Shown here one piece after another: positions 1 through 12,600 of a stretch of 64,000 nucleotides of DNA. Numbering within the stretch: position 1 is the first letter of the stretch; each line of letters begins with the position of its first letter. This DNA is from Tamarix chinensis (Eukaryota; Streptophyta; Magnoliopsida; Caryophyllales; Tamaricaceae). The notes under the pieces were generated by a model. That model saw nothing but the letters and a program-made list of their open reading frames with translations. It searched no databases and had not been told where the DNA came from. The stretch is taken from positions 28,152,117 through 28,216,116 of the forward strand of contig CM060174.1 of the NCBI GenBank assembly GCA_030549775.1, written 5' to 3'. The position numbers and the translations under genes were made by a program.

Positions 1-126
1 TTATTTTTATATCTAAATTATCGTAGTAATAGTACGTTTAATACTAAACCTCCTAAATTAATACTTATAACTAATCACATGCAATTATTGATTTTAATTA
101 GGGTTTCCTAAAAACGGGATATTACA
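1..126. repeat. Terminal fragment of a family 2 LTR
   Basis: This stretch closely resembles 30,206-30,338, the terminal part of a complete family 2 LTR. Both contain the phrase 'aaacctcctaaa' and end in GGGATATTACA. The window therefore begins inside an LTR whose right terminus is at 126. Only the last 126 bases are visible, so length and target duplication cannot be judged. Confidence 0.65.
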
Positions 127-3100
127 GTTACCACCGCATCTAATATGAAGAAAGTTTAATCCATATCTAACTCATGCTAGGTAAAAGGAAAAAATTACTT
201 TTATACATTTATTTGAGGCTTATATAATACCCACTTGACAATGAACCATAGTGCGAAAAACTCTTTAAATAACAATTCAAAACATAAATGGAGAAGCGTT
301 AAATATTAAGCTTTACACTAAAATCATAACAATAAATAAAAAAACAGTAGAGGAAACAAGAGTGGCAACATACACACTATCTAACACAACTCCCCCATAT
401 AAGCCTTCACACTAATGGGTTCCCTACAAAACAAGGCTAATTGCTCGCTCACATTTTCCAAGTTCATCACATGACTATAAAGGTATTAGTACGGTTAAAT
501 ATTTAGTAAAACTTAGTTCTTATGAGCATGTACAACAAAATACATGCATTATACCATTTTTTTACTAATAATATTTAATCATGCATTCATGCTAAAGTTT
601 AAAGCACCCTAGTGCAACTAACATGCAAGTATGAATGATAGAAAAACTTGAAATATGTTATACTCATCCAAAAAGATAACATTTGTTTAAAATGATATAA
701 AGACCAAAGTTACTTGGCCATTATGGATTGATAACAAAACTATTGAATCATTTGAGTTTAAACTCATAGAAGACTCTTATGGGAAAATACTCAACCCCAT
801 TTTAAATCATAGTTTCCAAATCATGGGTTATATTCATCTACCAACCATCTGTCATCGGGCTTCAAGTGGATGTTGAGGCTTATGGTGAGCACATGGTGGA
901 CCTTCTTCAAATGCTTGCTAATGTGAAAGGGTGGTCGTAGATCACGGATAGTTACATGCTTTAAATCACTATTTGCAAGTAAAGGGTCAAAACCATCTAC
1001 TATCCAAAGTCTTTTTGCAAACGTCATGTTTTAAATCACAGTTTCCACTTCATGAGTTGTACCTATCTACCAACCAAAGTCTTTTGTAGAGGAAGTACTT
1101 TAAATTATACTTTTTCAAGTCATGGGCAATACCCATCTACTAACAGAATTCTTTTGTAAATATCATGTTTTAAAACATTGAGAAGACTTTTATGGGAATT
1201 CTTAGCCCCGGTACCATTTTAATAGCAATCAATCCAAGATAAACTAATCCTTTATACAACTCCTACAGAGTGTTTTTGAAAACTATAAAGTAGAAAAGGT
1301 ATTAAACCACTAACACTACTAGTGGCCACTATGATTTTATCGATTACTAGAAATATAGTTTGTAGATTCTTTAGTTTTAACAATTACTAGAAAAATCATC
1401 CATAAACTAAGGTTACTTATTACATTGAACCCCAATGTCTTTGACCATTTTGTAAGGTTATAAACAATGATATAAAAAGTTAACCATTTTGTGTTTCTAA
1501 AACTATCACAAAACCTTGATCACATATCACATAGCATATAGGATGCAACATTATCACACCTTTGTATGTAACATACTCATTAGAATCATAGATCACCATT
1601 TTAAATTCCAAAATTTCATACCTTTCCAAATATTTATTGTATCAAACCTTTCAAAGAATCAAACCATAATAATTTAAAAAAAAAATCAAATTAACCTGTG
1701 GAAATCATTTATATTAATTTACAACAATAAATAAGATCATATGATCTATGAGAAAAAAAAGAACAATACTTCAAATTAACAAAAAATAACAAATTTCATT
1801 ACTATATAAGTAAATCATAACAAAAGTTTTGTTTTATCACAATGAAACAATTTTTACCTTTCCTTGGAGATTAATATAGTTTACCTAAAAATATGAGAAG
1901 CTCTCTCAAGGATTTGATACTTCAAATTTCCTTGGAAACCAAAAAAACACAAGAAATTCATATGATAACTTATCGAACTTTGACAACTGACAAATCAAAG
2001 AGAAATATGAATGAATGAATAACTTTTAGTGGAAATAAATCAAGGGAGCTATTAATTTTATGGTCTAACCAATTTATAAGCTAGGTTAAGCACATTAGAT
2101 TTAATTAATGATAACATTAGTGAATGAAAATAGTCGACTATAATAATATTCACATAAGCTCGGACAATGAATTGTATAAGTTAACAAACATGATCAGGAA
2201 AAATATGATCCATTACTACTGTGGAGATGTCAATTAATAATTACATATTAATCTCATCATCCTAGCTTTGATTTATAATCTAAATGGATTAATTGCTATG
2301 TGTAATTAATTTAAATAAACAATCTTTGATTAGGGATCATTTATTTTTGTTTGTTAATCCAATTAAATACACTTGGAAATTGGAATTAAATTTTCATTTC
2401 AAATTTGAATCCCTATTACATAATTAAATTCCTATTATCCCATACAAACCTTCCCGAACATACTTATAATACAAAAAATGTAATAATTTACAATAACTAA
2501 TGCTAATCACCCAAATATAGATACTAATGAATCATAATACAAAGAAAGGAATAATTAAATATGGGAATATTACCTGTATTCACTGCAAATAAAAAATTTT
2601 AAGTATAAGAAGTGATCTAGAACAATTTGTCACTGTTGATTTACAATTTTCTAATCTTCTGTTTGATCACCAAGGAAGAAATAGTTATTAAAAGGAAATC
2701 ATAATAAATAATGAGAGAAATGTTTTTTTTGTACTCTAAATTTTAGAACGAAGTTATTATTTATAAAGTTGAATAAGGAATTAAAAAGAAAAAGCACGGG
2801 CGGATGGATGGAAGAAAATAAGATAAAGATAATATATATTTCATAACACGAGTCCCCCTTGTCATTAATGGAAGCCTTAGCATTAAAGAATTTTAATTGC
2901 TAACAAAACACAAGGCATGTTTTAAAAGCACAACCCCTCCTTGTTTCTCTTCTGATGTGTGTTATATTCCATAATCCTTCACACATGCTTCTTTTGATGT
3001 GTGTCTCTAATTCTAGCTTGTCCTATGCCTTCCTGAATACTTTTTTCTTTGCTTTTTTTTTTCTCTTGATTTATCCTTTGATTTCTTAATTTTTTCATTT

Positions 3101-3825
3101 GCAAGTACAAAACTCTAATCAAAGAGAACATGGGGAAAAATGGTTAAACCCACTCTAAGCAAATAGATAACTATGACTTTTAAGCATTAAATATTGACAT
3201 AAAACTAATAAATCATCTACAATTAAGGGATTAATACCTTGGTGATGGTTGGTCGTAGGGTTTGATCTTATATTCATTAATTAATCTTTTTCCCCATTCA
3301 TTAATTATCCATAGCTGTGTAACATCATTTTTGGTGGTATTGTTATGTCTTATTTATATATTAGAGTTATAGGATGGCCATATATATTTTATGGAGTTGT
3401 TATCTTAATTATCATGGTTATTGGTATGTGCTTGAGTATACTACCTATTATTGTGATGTAGGATCATCTTAAGCTCAATATCAATCTTATTCTTCTAAAG
3501 ACGAAGAAAAAGAATTAGCATACCTAAATGTGGAACTCATTGCTCTTGAAAATCCTAATGCTTCTAATGTTTTATTAAGTAACTCTTATAGGTATTGTAT
3601 ATGTTTGGAAGAAGATAAAGCTATTAAATATCTTTAATATATAAGGTAATGGTATTACAAGGATTACAAAGTTGTATGGAAAGTAAGGCTACAAGACATA
3701 AAGTTTGATTACATATGTTAATTCAATGTATTGCATATTTAGAGTTTGTATAGCTTTTTTATCTTATTGTATACTTTGTAATGCTTCTAAAATGTCATTG
3801 TAATTAATATCTATATACTAGTGAC
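127..3825. other. Non-coding, repeat-derived intergenic DNA
   Basis: No open frame of convincing length or composition was seen on either strand. The sequence is AT-rich with many short homopolymer runs. The only internal structure I can support is the roughly 70-bp tandem repeat at 797-1,170. It is probably decayed transposon sequence, but I could not assign a family. Confidence 0.5.
797..1170. repeat. Tandem repeat, unit about 70 bp
   Basis: Copies beginning near 956, 1,025 and 1,096 share the order TTTAAATCAYAGTTT, CATGGGTTATA-like, CCATCTACCAACC and AAAGTCTTTTGTA. A fourth diverged copy lies at about 797-860, and the start of another at 1,165. The copies differ by many substitutions, so the array is old. 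No reading frame is preserved through it. Confidence 0.6.
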
Positions 3826-4575
3826 ATGCATAGGGTTCACTTTTGTTAATGAGAATTATTTGATTTTGATTTAGTGTTATGGATTTGTTTGAGGTAAAGT
3901 TGATTTGAAATGAGGGTTGGAAAATTAAATTTAAAGAGTTTTTCAGGTGAATCGATCGACTGGTTCATCATTTTAGCAAAATGGGCTTTCTTAACTAAAC
4001 CGATCAATTGGTTGGGGGAACTGATCATCTAGTTTGTAGAACTCGATGGGTAGGCCTAAAATGATTAATTGATTTGTCGAGCTGGGCATACTTTCAAACT
4101 TGATTTTCTAGAAAATTTCTTATACTAAAATGGAACATTGTAAACTCATGCCAAATTGTCCCTAATAGATTCTTAATCCTTTTCATAATGCATTTAGCTC
4201 GAAAAAATTGCCTTAGATCGATCTAAAAGTCAATTAAGACAATTGAAGGAGAGAGATAACCTCATTATTTTCTTCTTCCATCTCTCTCCTCTACACTTTT
4301 TTGAAATTAATTCTTTGATCTCAGGCACAACTCTGAGCAGTTGGAAGATTCCTTTCATGCCGTCCTTCCACTACCTCTCTTGTGAATCTCAATTCTGGCC
4401 TAATTGACCTACATTCTCCAAAAATACCATTTGAACTATGGAGAATATGCCAACATACCTTGGACGAAATCCGTCTGTTTATCTTAAATTCAAACGGCAA
4501 GAGTAGGGTTTTCAAATTATTCCTGAACCCACTGTGATTCTTCTCTAACCCTTCCATATATGGGGTATTACAACA
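3826..4575 (+). repeat. Family 1 LTR fragment, rightward copy
   Basis: This stretch matches, in reverse complement, the right part of the complete family 1 LTRs (compare 31,900-32,560). It carries several copies of the motif typical of that family (a CGATCGACTGGTT-like string at 3,953-3,966, then CCGATCAATTGGTT at 3,999-4,012). It ends near two successive GGGGTATTAC termini at 4,562 and 4,582. The left end is truncated. No coding content was seen. Confidence 0.6.
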
Positions 4576-5084
4576 AAATATGGGGTATTACACTATTACA
4601 TAATCATATTCTTACCATCCATTAAAGAATATTTCAAGTTATCTCTAAGGCTGCTGATAAAAAGCCCAAATTGAGGTCAACTAGAGCCTAATATTATTTT
4701 GTATTATTTATCCATTTATTTAAATATTCAAGCGAATGTTACTATTTAAATTTAAAGTTAAAGTAGAGTCAACTTAAGGCCATCATATATGTCCATGTTA
4801 TTTTCTTCTAATCATACTAGATCATTCAACTTACAATGGGTCACATTTTTAGACCAAGGTATAGGTAATTAGAAGCATATTACCCATTATTAAGATTTTT
4901 ATTTAGATACTAGCCATGGAAAAAATCTATTTTTAGTCATGTATACATCTAATTAATTCATGGTCAAGAGAAAGGCCAAAGTGCTAGATGTTGGTCAAAT
5001 TATGTCAACCTTGGGTCAATTTCTACTAAAGTTAATCCATCATTTAAATTAGTTAATCTAGCTCAACTTATAGATACTAGCATC
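4576..5084. other. Unassigned intergenic DNA left of the solo LTR
   Basis: AT-rich DNA with repeated 'ggtcaa' phrases and no open frame. It forms the left flank of the solo LTR at 5,090 and ends in that LTR's left target duplication, TTAGG. I could not assign it to a repeat family. Confidence 0.4.
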
Positions 5085-5796
5085 TTAGGTGCAACACTCC
5101 AAAAATTCACTACTTTTTTTTTTTGAAAGCGGAAGCAATTAAAATAGAATCACTTAAAACCTGTGAATTCTTGGGATGTTACCGCCACACTTAGTACCAG
5201 ACCGGTTCTTTCTGACCGTTCCAGTATCAAGTGCTAAGGCTAAAGAAAAGATTTACATTAAATTCAAATCAACAGTTCATAAAAGAACTCGAAAGATCAT
5301 ACCTTAAAATCAGAGTATGCATAAACGTTTATAAATGTAATAAAATAGAAATCAGAGTGCAAAATCAAAGAGGATAAATACTCCAATACAAAGAAATAAT
5401 AGCAGGAAATAAAATTACATAAAGACTGAAATACGGCCACAACTCTCTCGAACTTGAGCCAAACATGCTCAACACTCAGCCCCGACTAATGTCTCGCCCA
5501 CCTGCACAAACCAGAAGGGTATACTACTCGTGGGAATGAGCAGCACCCATGAAACGGGTGATCGGTACGCTACGTACTGAGTAAGGTAACTGAACACTAA
5601 GGCCAACACATAAACACATAAAATCATGCATAAGAATAAAAGATATTAAAGACCATCATCATATCATCATATCGACCAATCATTCAGGTACATACATAAA
5701 GGCCCAATCATAGTCCAAATTAATTACTTAATTAGTCTTTTATCGGAATTCGATACACATCATGCCTTTTTATCAAATCCATGCGAATACGGAAGC

Positions 5797-6142
5797 CCCC
5801 ACTATTATAGCCGGTGGATCGGAGGCACATAGGGTATCATACCCTAACCACTATTATACCCGGTGGATCGGATACACATAGGACTACGTTTCTTAACCAC
5901 TATTCCTAATCGGTGGATTGGTTGGCTCCGGCACGCGTGGTGTTCCACTGTAAGTAATTAGTATCTTTTAGGCATTTAAGCAAAACTCTGGTTTGCGGTT
6001 GTTGAGCTCGGGAACCCCCACTATTATAACCGGTGGATCGGTTTACGCATAGAGCATCCTGCTCTAACCACTATTATAACCGGTGGATCAGTCACACATA
6101 GGGTAAAAACCCTAACCACTATTCTGAACCGGTGGATCGGTT
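5797..6142. repeat. Two three-unit blocks of a CCACTATT...GGTGGATCGG repeat
   Basis: A unit of about 50 bp centred on CCACTATTATAACCGGTGG followed by ATCGG occurs at about 5,799, 5,851 and 5,900, and again at about 6,017, 6,066 and 6,116. In each block the third copy has CTATTC in place of CTATTATA, so a block of three was duplicated as a whole with a period of about 217 bp. The reverse complement of the same repeat lies at 41,586-41,715 inside another LTR, so it is a family trait. The repeats lie in the part of the LTR expected to be transcribed. Confidence 0.75.
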
Positions 6143-7978
6143 GGTCCCGTCTCAACGATCTTCCACTTTAAATAATTAGTGTCTTAAGTATCTTATTCAA
6201 AGTCTTTCACCATACACATGCACGAATCATAAATCATAAATTCCATATTCATCATCATACTTTATTCACCAATTACACACGTGCTACCACCAAACCCCAG
6301 ACATGCATGAATCGCTCCCTTTACACTCATCCTCCAATTCTACTTCACATCTCACACTAGGGTTTTATCCCGAAACCCTAATTTAGGCCTTAACATCTCT
6401 TCTTACTCCACCTCACATCACCCAAACCATTTTAACCCTCCATACATCACAAATCATCGATTCCATTCTCATAATTACACCTTAATCACCAAAAACACAT
6501 GATACAACAAAAACCTTAAGCAGCCACACCAAACTTTAATCAACCACCACAAACCATAATTAACCACTCCAACCCTTATTTAACCATAACAACCATAATT
6601 AGCCATTCCCAAACCTTAATTAACCACGACAATTCACAATTAGCCACTCCAAACCCTAGCTTCGTCTCCTACGTACCCAGATAATGTTCCACGTATTATT
6701 TTCCATCCAAAGTGTTTCACTACCCAAACAACGCTTACATTACCTTCCTTACATTCCAAATTAACCTTTCATACGTAAATTTTACTCCCATGCAGACCTT
6801 ACATATCCCATGCGACCATTCGAAATTTTCATGCAAACCCTAAATTCCATGCAATCATTAACTCCCATGCAAACCCTAATACCACCATACAACCATTAAC
6901 ACCACCATACAAACCCTATTACCACAATGAATGCCCTAATGCCACCATGCAACCCTTAATACCATTATGCGAAACTCATGATTTCATCATACAAAACCCT
7001 AAATTCAATCCACATAACCCAAGGATTCATTCATACCAAACCCTAGATTCAAACCATATAAAACCCAAAGATTCATCCATACCAAACCAAGTATTCATCC
7101 TTAGCAAACCCTAAATTCAAACCATATGCAACCCAAAAATTCATCCATACCAAACCCTAGATTTGAACCATATCAAACAAGAGATTCATCCATATAAAAC
7201 CTTACCTTAGATCCTTTCACACAAAACCATAAATTAGATTCTCCAAATCAAAACCATAAATTAAATTCTTCCATACAAAACCATAGATTAAATCCTCTCA
7301 CACGAAATCATACAAAACCATAAATTAAACATCCCCATATAAGACCATAAATTATATTCTCCATACAAAACCTCAAAAATCATAAATTAGATTCTCCTAC
7401 ACGAAACCCTAAAATTATCCATTTTATTCCTCTACTCATGAATCAATGGAATACTTAGGTCAACTCACATCCCTTAATCAACTTCTTTCTCCATCCTCCT
7501 TTTTCCCTTTTTTTTTTTCCCACACAAGCCACATCAACATCCTCACATGCATGTCTTACAGGGTCACAACACATATCATCACATACATGTAGTACACATG
7601 CCATATAAAAACACAAAAGCATGCTTGAGCTCCATGCCATACCAAATATGCAATAATTACAATAATAACATAGGATGCATAACATACGAGGCACACAATG
7701 CACATTAGCACATAAAAGGCCTTAGTGAACTCTTACCTAAAATGACACCGGTCTTGGAGCACGCTCCTACGCCTCCTTAGGGCTTTGACCAAATAATAAC
7801 ATATTAAAAAAATAACCTTAACAAAATTCTAACTTTGCTAAAGACATAAAAATAATAGAGATATTATAAACCTTGATAATATAGGGTTAAAGACTTAACC
7901 CTAATAATAATAATGATACTAATATAATAATATCAAAGATAATAAAACTAATATCAATGAGAATATAAATAATAATGA

Positions 7979-7979
7979 G

Positions 7980-8024
<45 letters not shown>

Positions 8025-8036
8025 AATAATAATAAT
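7979..8036. repeat. (CAA)n followed by (AAT)n microsatellite
   Basis: About 14 uninterrupted CAA units run from 7,981 to 8,022 and pass into AAT units. The stretch lies within a kilobase rich in imperfect AAT repeats inside the LTR. Equivalent positions in the related LTR at 36,564 also hold AAT runs. Confidence 0.95.
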
Positions 8037-8878
8037 CAGAATAATAACAATAGTAATAACAATAATAACATTATTCACAATACTAATGGTAAAATATTTG
8101 CATTAATAATAATGGAATAAGAATAATAGAAATTCGAAATATAAAATAATAATAATAATAATAATACTTATAACATATTAATATTAATAATAGTAATAAA
8201 AGAAATAATAAGGATAATAATAATAAAATCGAATTAAAATACAATAAGGCTTCAGCCTTCAACATAAATAATAATAAAACAATAATACTACTAATAATAA
8301 TCATAAAACATATTAAGAATATAAATATTAAGAATAATAATAATGGTATTTATATGCAATAATTGAAATAAATTAAATCAAGGCTTATAATAATATGAAA
8401 AATGGTTGAGAGGGTCTAGGGTTCAACCTTAGGCTGGTGGGGATAGGCGGCACCGGCGGCGGCGGTGGCCGGAAAAATAGAAGAAAAGAGGGAAAGATGG
8501 ATGTTGGAAAAAAGATAGGGAGAATTGAGGTGAGATAAGAGGTGTTTATGGTTGCCCAGGAGGATAGGGACAAAATGATGGTGGTGGTGCAGCCAAAGGT
8601 GGCGGCGCACGACGGCAGACGATGGTTTAAGGCTTCGGGGTCAAAATTCCGGCGAAACGAGCAGCCAACTTTGCATGGTTATTGAGGCTCGTACAAGAAG
8701 AATTGAAGGTTGAAAATAGTTTGGTTAACTAGAGAGAGTTTCAGGGAAGAACTTGGAATGCGGAGGTGGCGCTGAGGTTGGCTATCGGCAGAGTACGACG
8801 CGTCTTAAGTTGCGGTGATGGCAGCCCTCGCCGAGGGTTTCGGGGAAGAAAAATCTTCCACAACTCCTACAATCAGGC

Positions 8879-8887
8879 TTTTTATAG
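8879..8887 (-). promoter_or_regulatory. Likely TATA box of the 5,090-9,912 LTR
   Basis: The minus strand reads CTATAAAAA here, about 1,025 bp from the LTR's start on that strand. The related LTRs carry TATAAATA at comparable distances (881 bp for the one ending at 40,065, 928 bp for the one starting at 34,820). The match in position across copies is the main support. No transcript evidence is available. Confidence 0.45.
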
Positions 8888-9917
8888 ATGGTGCATGGGA
8901 TAATAGGGTTTTGGGTGTCAGCAGGAAGGCATTAGATGCGAGAAATTGGGTGGCCGGTGGTAGTAATCGGTCGGGCATCGTTTGGTTTTCCTCAAAATTT
9001 CGCGAGGCTGGGGAGAACGAACGGGCGAGAGATAACGTCCAATAATTATGCTAATTTATTTCTGGAGTTAAGAGGAAGACAATGAGCCAAGAAACGGCCG
9101 GTATTAATCACCGTAGCCGGAGACACCATTGATGGGGGCGAGAGGTTGCAGCGTAGCAACGGAGGAGAGGGGAGGAAGAAGAAGAAGATGGGCTGGGCCG
9201 GGCGGTTCGCGAAGGAAAAGAAAGAAAAGAAGGGAGAACCGGGCGGTCGGCGCGAGAAATCGACGAAGGAAAAATGCTTAAAGGAAACGACGAGTTGCGG
9301 TGGAAATGAGCAATGGAACGCCGCACAGAGAGGGGCGGAAGAAGGGTATGCGGCGTGGGCTGGGCCGCGCGAAGAAAAGGAAGAAAAGAAAAAGAAGAAC
9401 TGGGTCGCGGCTGACCTTGTCGGGGAAAAGAAGAGGAAAAAGAAAAAGAAGAAAAAGAAAGAAAAAGAAAAAAAAAGGGAAAAAGGAAAGGAGAAAAATA
9501 ATGGGTTGTCTTTATTAAATTAATCTTAAAATTAATAATATTTAAAATTAATAATATTTAAATCCCTTTTTTGGCTAAATTAGGATTTTTAAAAGGTTTT
9601 CCATAAATTCCATTTTAATTAGCAAAACACCATAATTTTCTTCCATTAAATTATTTATAAAATTAATATTAATTTGGAACTATTTCCTCCTTATTTTAAA
9701 TAAAATAATTTATTTACTTAATTTCTAAAATAAAATCCTTAATTAGCTAGAATATCCAAATTCTCTCATAATAAAAATACTTATAAATTTATTCTTGATT
9801 TATCCTAATTAATTTCCTTTTATTTTAAATAAAATAATTTACTTACTTAAATTTTATAATCAAACCTCATTTAAATATACTATTTAAAATCAGAAATTTT
9901 TTGGGCATTTCATTAGG

Positions 9918-11760
9918 TCACCACCTAAGTTTAAGAAAACTCAAGATATCACATTTGAGGAAAAATTGATAAAAAAAAGAAGGATGCTTTGGTTGAAACC
10001 AATTGATGGATTCTAAGGACTAGTCGATCGGTCATGATAACCAGTCGATTGGCCATGTGGACTAATTGATCGATCTAGGCACTACTAGACCTTCATAGTG
10101 GTCATGAACCAATTGGTAGGTTGACCTAACCAATTGACTGTTCTAAAAACCAGTCGATAGGTTTAAGCTGAGACAAAGACCACTAAGGTTACAAGTTAAC
10201 CGATCGATCGATCTTCCAAACTAGTTTATGTGTACGAAAGACTAGTTAATCGGTCTCACAAATCAACTAACCAATTGGGTAAAATAGCCCTTGATGTGCA
10301 CATTCACATACAATCAAGTTCTTCAAGTTTTTCTTATAAAATTAGAACATCTATCATATATCATATAATGTTCTTAACAAGTAATATTCATGGATTAAAT
10401 GTGAAATACCTAAATCATACCTAGAATCTCAATAGCATATGATAATCATGCTCACACGTTTATCAACATTATTAAAAGAACTACAGAGTCCGATATCCTT
10501 TTCTTTCGTGTTATAACTTTATGCAAAGAAATCTATATATACATCTTACTACACATGCTAAATGTTGTTGAGATCCTCAAAATGTCGAAGGTATCCATGG
10601 ATCAAAATAATATCCATAAGGTTAATGCACCCAATATTTTAATATAGGCTTTTTTTTACCCAATCATTCATTTATTCAATCCATAACATGATCAACAGAT
10701 TTTCATCTTCAAGACTCAAGCTTTCACAAAAAAAACACAAGACATGCACTTCACTTACTCATACCCTTATCTACAAAATAGGGAAGACAATTATTTACCT
10801 TAAGAAAACTTAGCAAAACCCACCAACAGAGAGCAAATGTCTTCCTCAACTGTTAAACACCTAAAAAGATAATATTAAAACTTAGCATACCTTTAAAGCA
10901 TCACAAGAATTGAAATGAAACCAAATATTAGAAAGAAAAAATCAGAGAGAATCAACCACCTGAAGAGAAATAGAGAAACCAAACAATCTAGAAGAGGGAA
11001 GAAAGGTCAACAATGGAGAGCAAAGAGAGAATGAGGTGAAAGGGAATGTGGGAAAAAATAGGGAGACTCAGAGGTTGGGTGAAAAGGGAGTCTTTAATTG
11101 CAAATGTTGAAGGGTTATGGTGAGAAATGAAAGGTAATTGGATTCACAATTTGAAACCCCAAACCCTACCTCGATTTTAAGCTTCTATGTGTAGATTTTA
11201 GAGATTTAGGGCTTACTTTTTTCCTTGAGCCCAAATAGTGCTAGTCGGGCATTTCAATGGTATTACACTCACAATTTCTAGAAAACACAAGAAGATAATT
11301 GGACAAAAGGAGTGGGAGATAAGATCATAAAGTATGCTAAGGTTGCATGGGATGAAATCATCAGTTCTAGAGGTGTACAATAGAGAGAGAGAAATGAAGA
11401 AGCACAAGATAATGGTGATGAGAAGATAAAAGTGACTTTTGAAAATTCACCCTTCACAAATCCATTGCTAATCAGTAAAACAAGTTAAGAAGGTTCAAAT
11501 GATTTGTAATAAAAGAATCGTCCAAAACATAATGATGAAGCTACATAATTGCTAGGAAAAGAATTTAAAAAAAAAAATCGTACATGAAAAACAAACAGCT
11601 CAGTCAAACTAATCAACTAATATCTCAAACTAGTTGATCGATTCACACAATTCCAGAACAAACTAGTCAGTACTCCAAACCAATTGAGTGGTTACTCTGA
11701 AAATCACTTGCTTTCCAAATTCAAACCAAGCCCAACCCCAACCATTACAATGTTCCTGGA
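9918..11760 (-). repeat. Family 1 LTR fragment
   Basis: This stretch carries the interspersed family 1 motif (ACCAGTCGATTGG and variants at 10,030, 10,150, 10,240, 11,625 and 11,675) in the same order as the complete family 1 LTRs. It lacks the TG...CA termini and target duplications, so it is a truncated or recombined copy. It directly follows the right target duplication of the solo LTR and may be the sequence into which that LTR inserted. No open frame of note. Confidence 0.6.
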
Positions 11761-12333
11761 ATCGCTGAAAGTCAACCTTTGGAGACAAAAAATTTAGCCC
11801 CACGGAGGAATAAATAAAAAACATAACCAAGCGACCTATTTATCATAAGGGAAACTACAAAAATGTTGGATCGGCGTAATACTAACAATATTAAAATTAG
11901 CAATCAGATTGAAAGATAAAGAAAAGGAAACTGGAAACCTCGAACGCAAATTCTTGTATTTCAAGGGAGTTTAAAGCCATAATGCAAAAACCAATCCAAG
12001 AAAATCCCACCAATAGTATAAAGAAATGTTAGCATTCACATCAGGCTAATAAAAGTCACAGAATTATGCGTTTAGTACACGTGAAAGCAATGCCAGAGAT
12101 TTTTTTTGATAACAATAAACGGAAGCACTAGCAATTTTTGCAACTGAGAAGTGAGAACAGATGATTCCATTTTCAAATTTGTAGCTGATCTGCCCTTTAG
12201 GAGATCTCCAAACCCCCCCCCCCAAAGAAAAGGGGGGGAAGCAAGCAAATAAACTAAAGGAAAAAAACCTACGATAACAATCTATGAACCTTTTACTGCA
12301 ATGATTGGCCTTGAGTGGGAAAAGCATCAGAAG
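11761..12333. other. Downstream region and probable 3' UTR of the Alfin-like gene
   Basis: This region lies just past the stop codon of the minus-strand gene, so the gene-proximal part is likely 3' UTR. A run of 11 C (12,213-12,223), an 8-base purine linker and 7 G (12,232-12,238) could fold as a hairpin in the transcript. I could not place a polyadenylation site with confidence. Confidence 0.4.
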
Positions 12334-12600
12334 TCAGACTCTGGCTCTCTTGTTACTGCAACCAGGACACTTGTATTGCTTGATGTGCTCAGCTTTGGCT
12401 GGCGTGATCTTCACACACTTACCATGGAACCATTTTTCACACACATCACAACAAATCCAAAATTCATCAGCACCATAATTATCTCCACATGCTCCGCATA
12501 TTGCTGCTTGTTCATCGTCTTCCTCCTCATCCTCCCCGCTTTCCTCTTCCTTTGGTACAATCATTTTGGCTACTTTAGTATGGTTTTCAGATTGACGAGA
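12334..12600 (-). CDS. Alfin-like gene, exon 5 (acidic linker and PHD finger)
   Basis: The exon starts after CTTCAG at 12,601 with SRQSENHTK and encodes residues 163-250, the acidic stretch and the whole PHD finger. The stop is TGA at 12,336-12,334. All eight zinc ligands lie in this exon. Confidence 0.95.
   Translation of the reverse strand, partial: SRQSENHTKVAKMIVPKEEESGEDEEEDDEQAAICGACGDNYGADEFWICCDVCEKWFHGKCVKITPAKAEHIKQYKCPGCSNKRARV

Larger units (their letters stand above)
5090..9912 (-). mobile_element. Solo gypsy-type LTR (family 2), TTAGG target duplication
   Basis: The element starts TGCAACACTCC and ends GGGCATTTCA. It is flanked by perfect 5-bp direct repeats, TTAGG at 5,085-5,089 and 9,913-9,917. 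At 4,823 bp it is the longest LTR here. It shares the block 'ttggagcacgctcctac' (7,755) with the LTR at 36,564 (37,767). Read on the minus strand, a CTATAAAAA box lies about 1 kb from the LTR start, so transcription probably runs leftward and leaves a very long R-U5 region. That region holds the tandem blocks at 5,797-6,142, a CCCTAA-rich stretch at about 6,400-7,420, and CAA/AAT microsatellites. No gag or pol sequence is present, so this is a solo LTR made by LTR-LTR recombination. The superfamily is inferred from the 5-bp duplication, the termini and the primer-binding-site-like sequence beside the 37,042 copy. Confidence 0.88.

Noticed and set aside
6400..7420. Interstitial telomere repeats suggested by many CCCTAA words
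   Set aside because: The words are not in tandem (CCCTAAA)n order but are spaced by variable CA-rich sequence inside an LTR.
7887..8304. Two minus-strand frames resembling membrane helices (Val/Ile/Leu runs)
   Set aside because: The hydrophobic runs come from AAC/AAT trinucleotide repeats read on the other strand.
9146..9523. A Lys/Glu-rich 125-residue frame
   Set aside because: It is produced by the GA-rich subterminal part of the solo LTR at 5,090-9,912, and equivalents occur in other LTR copies (39,420-39,632).
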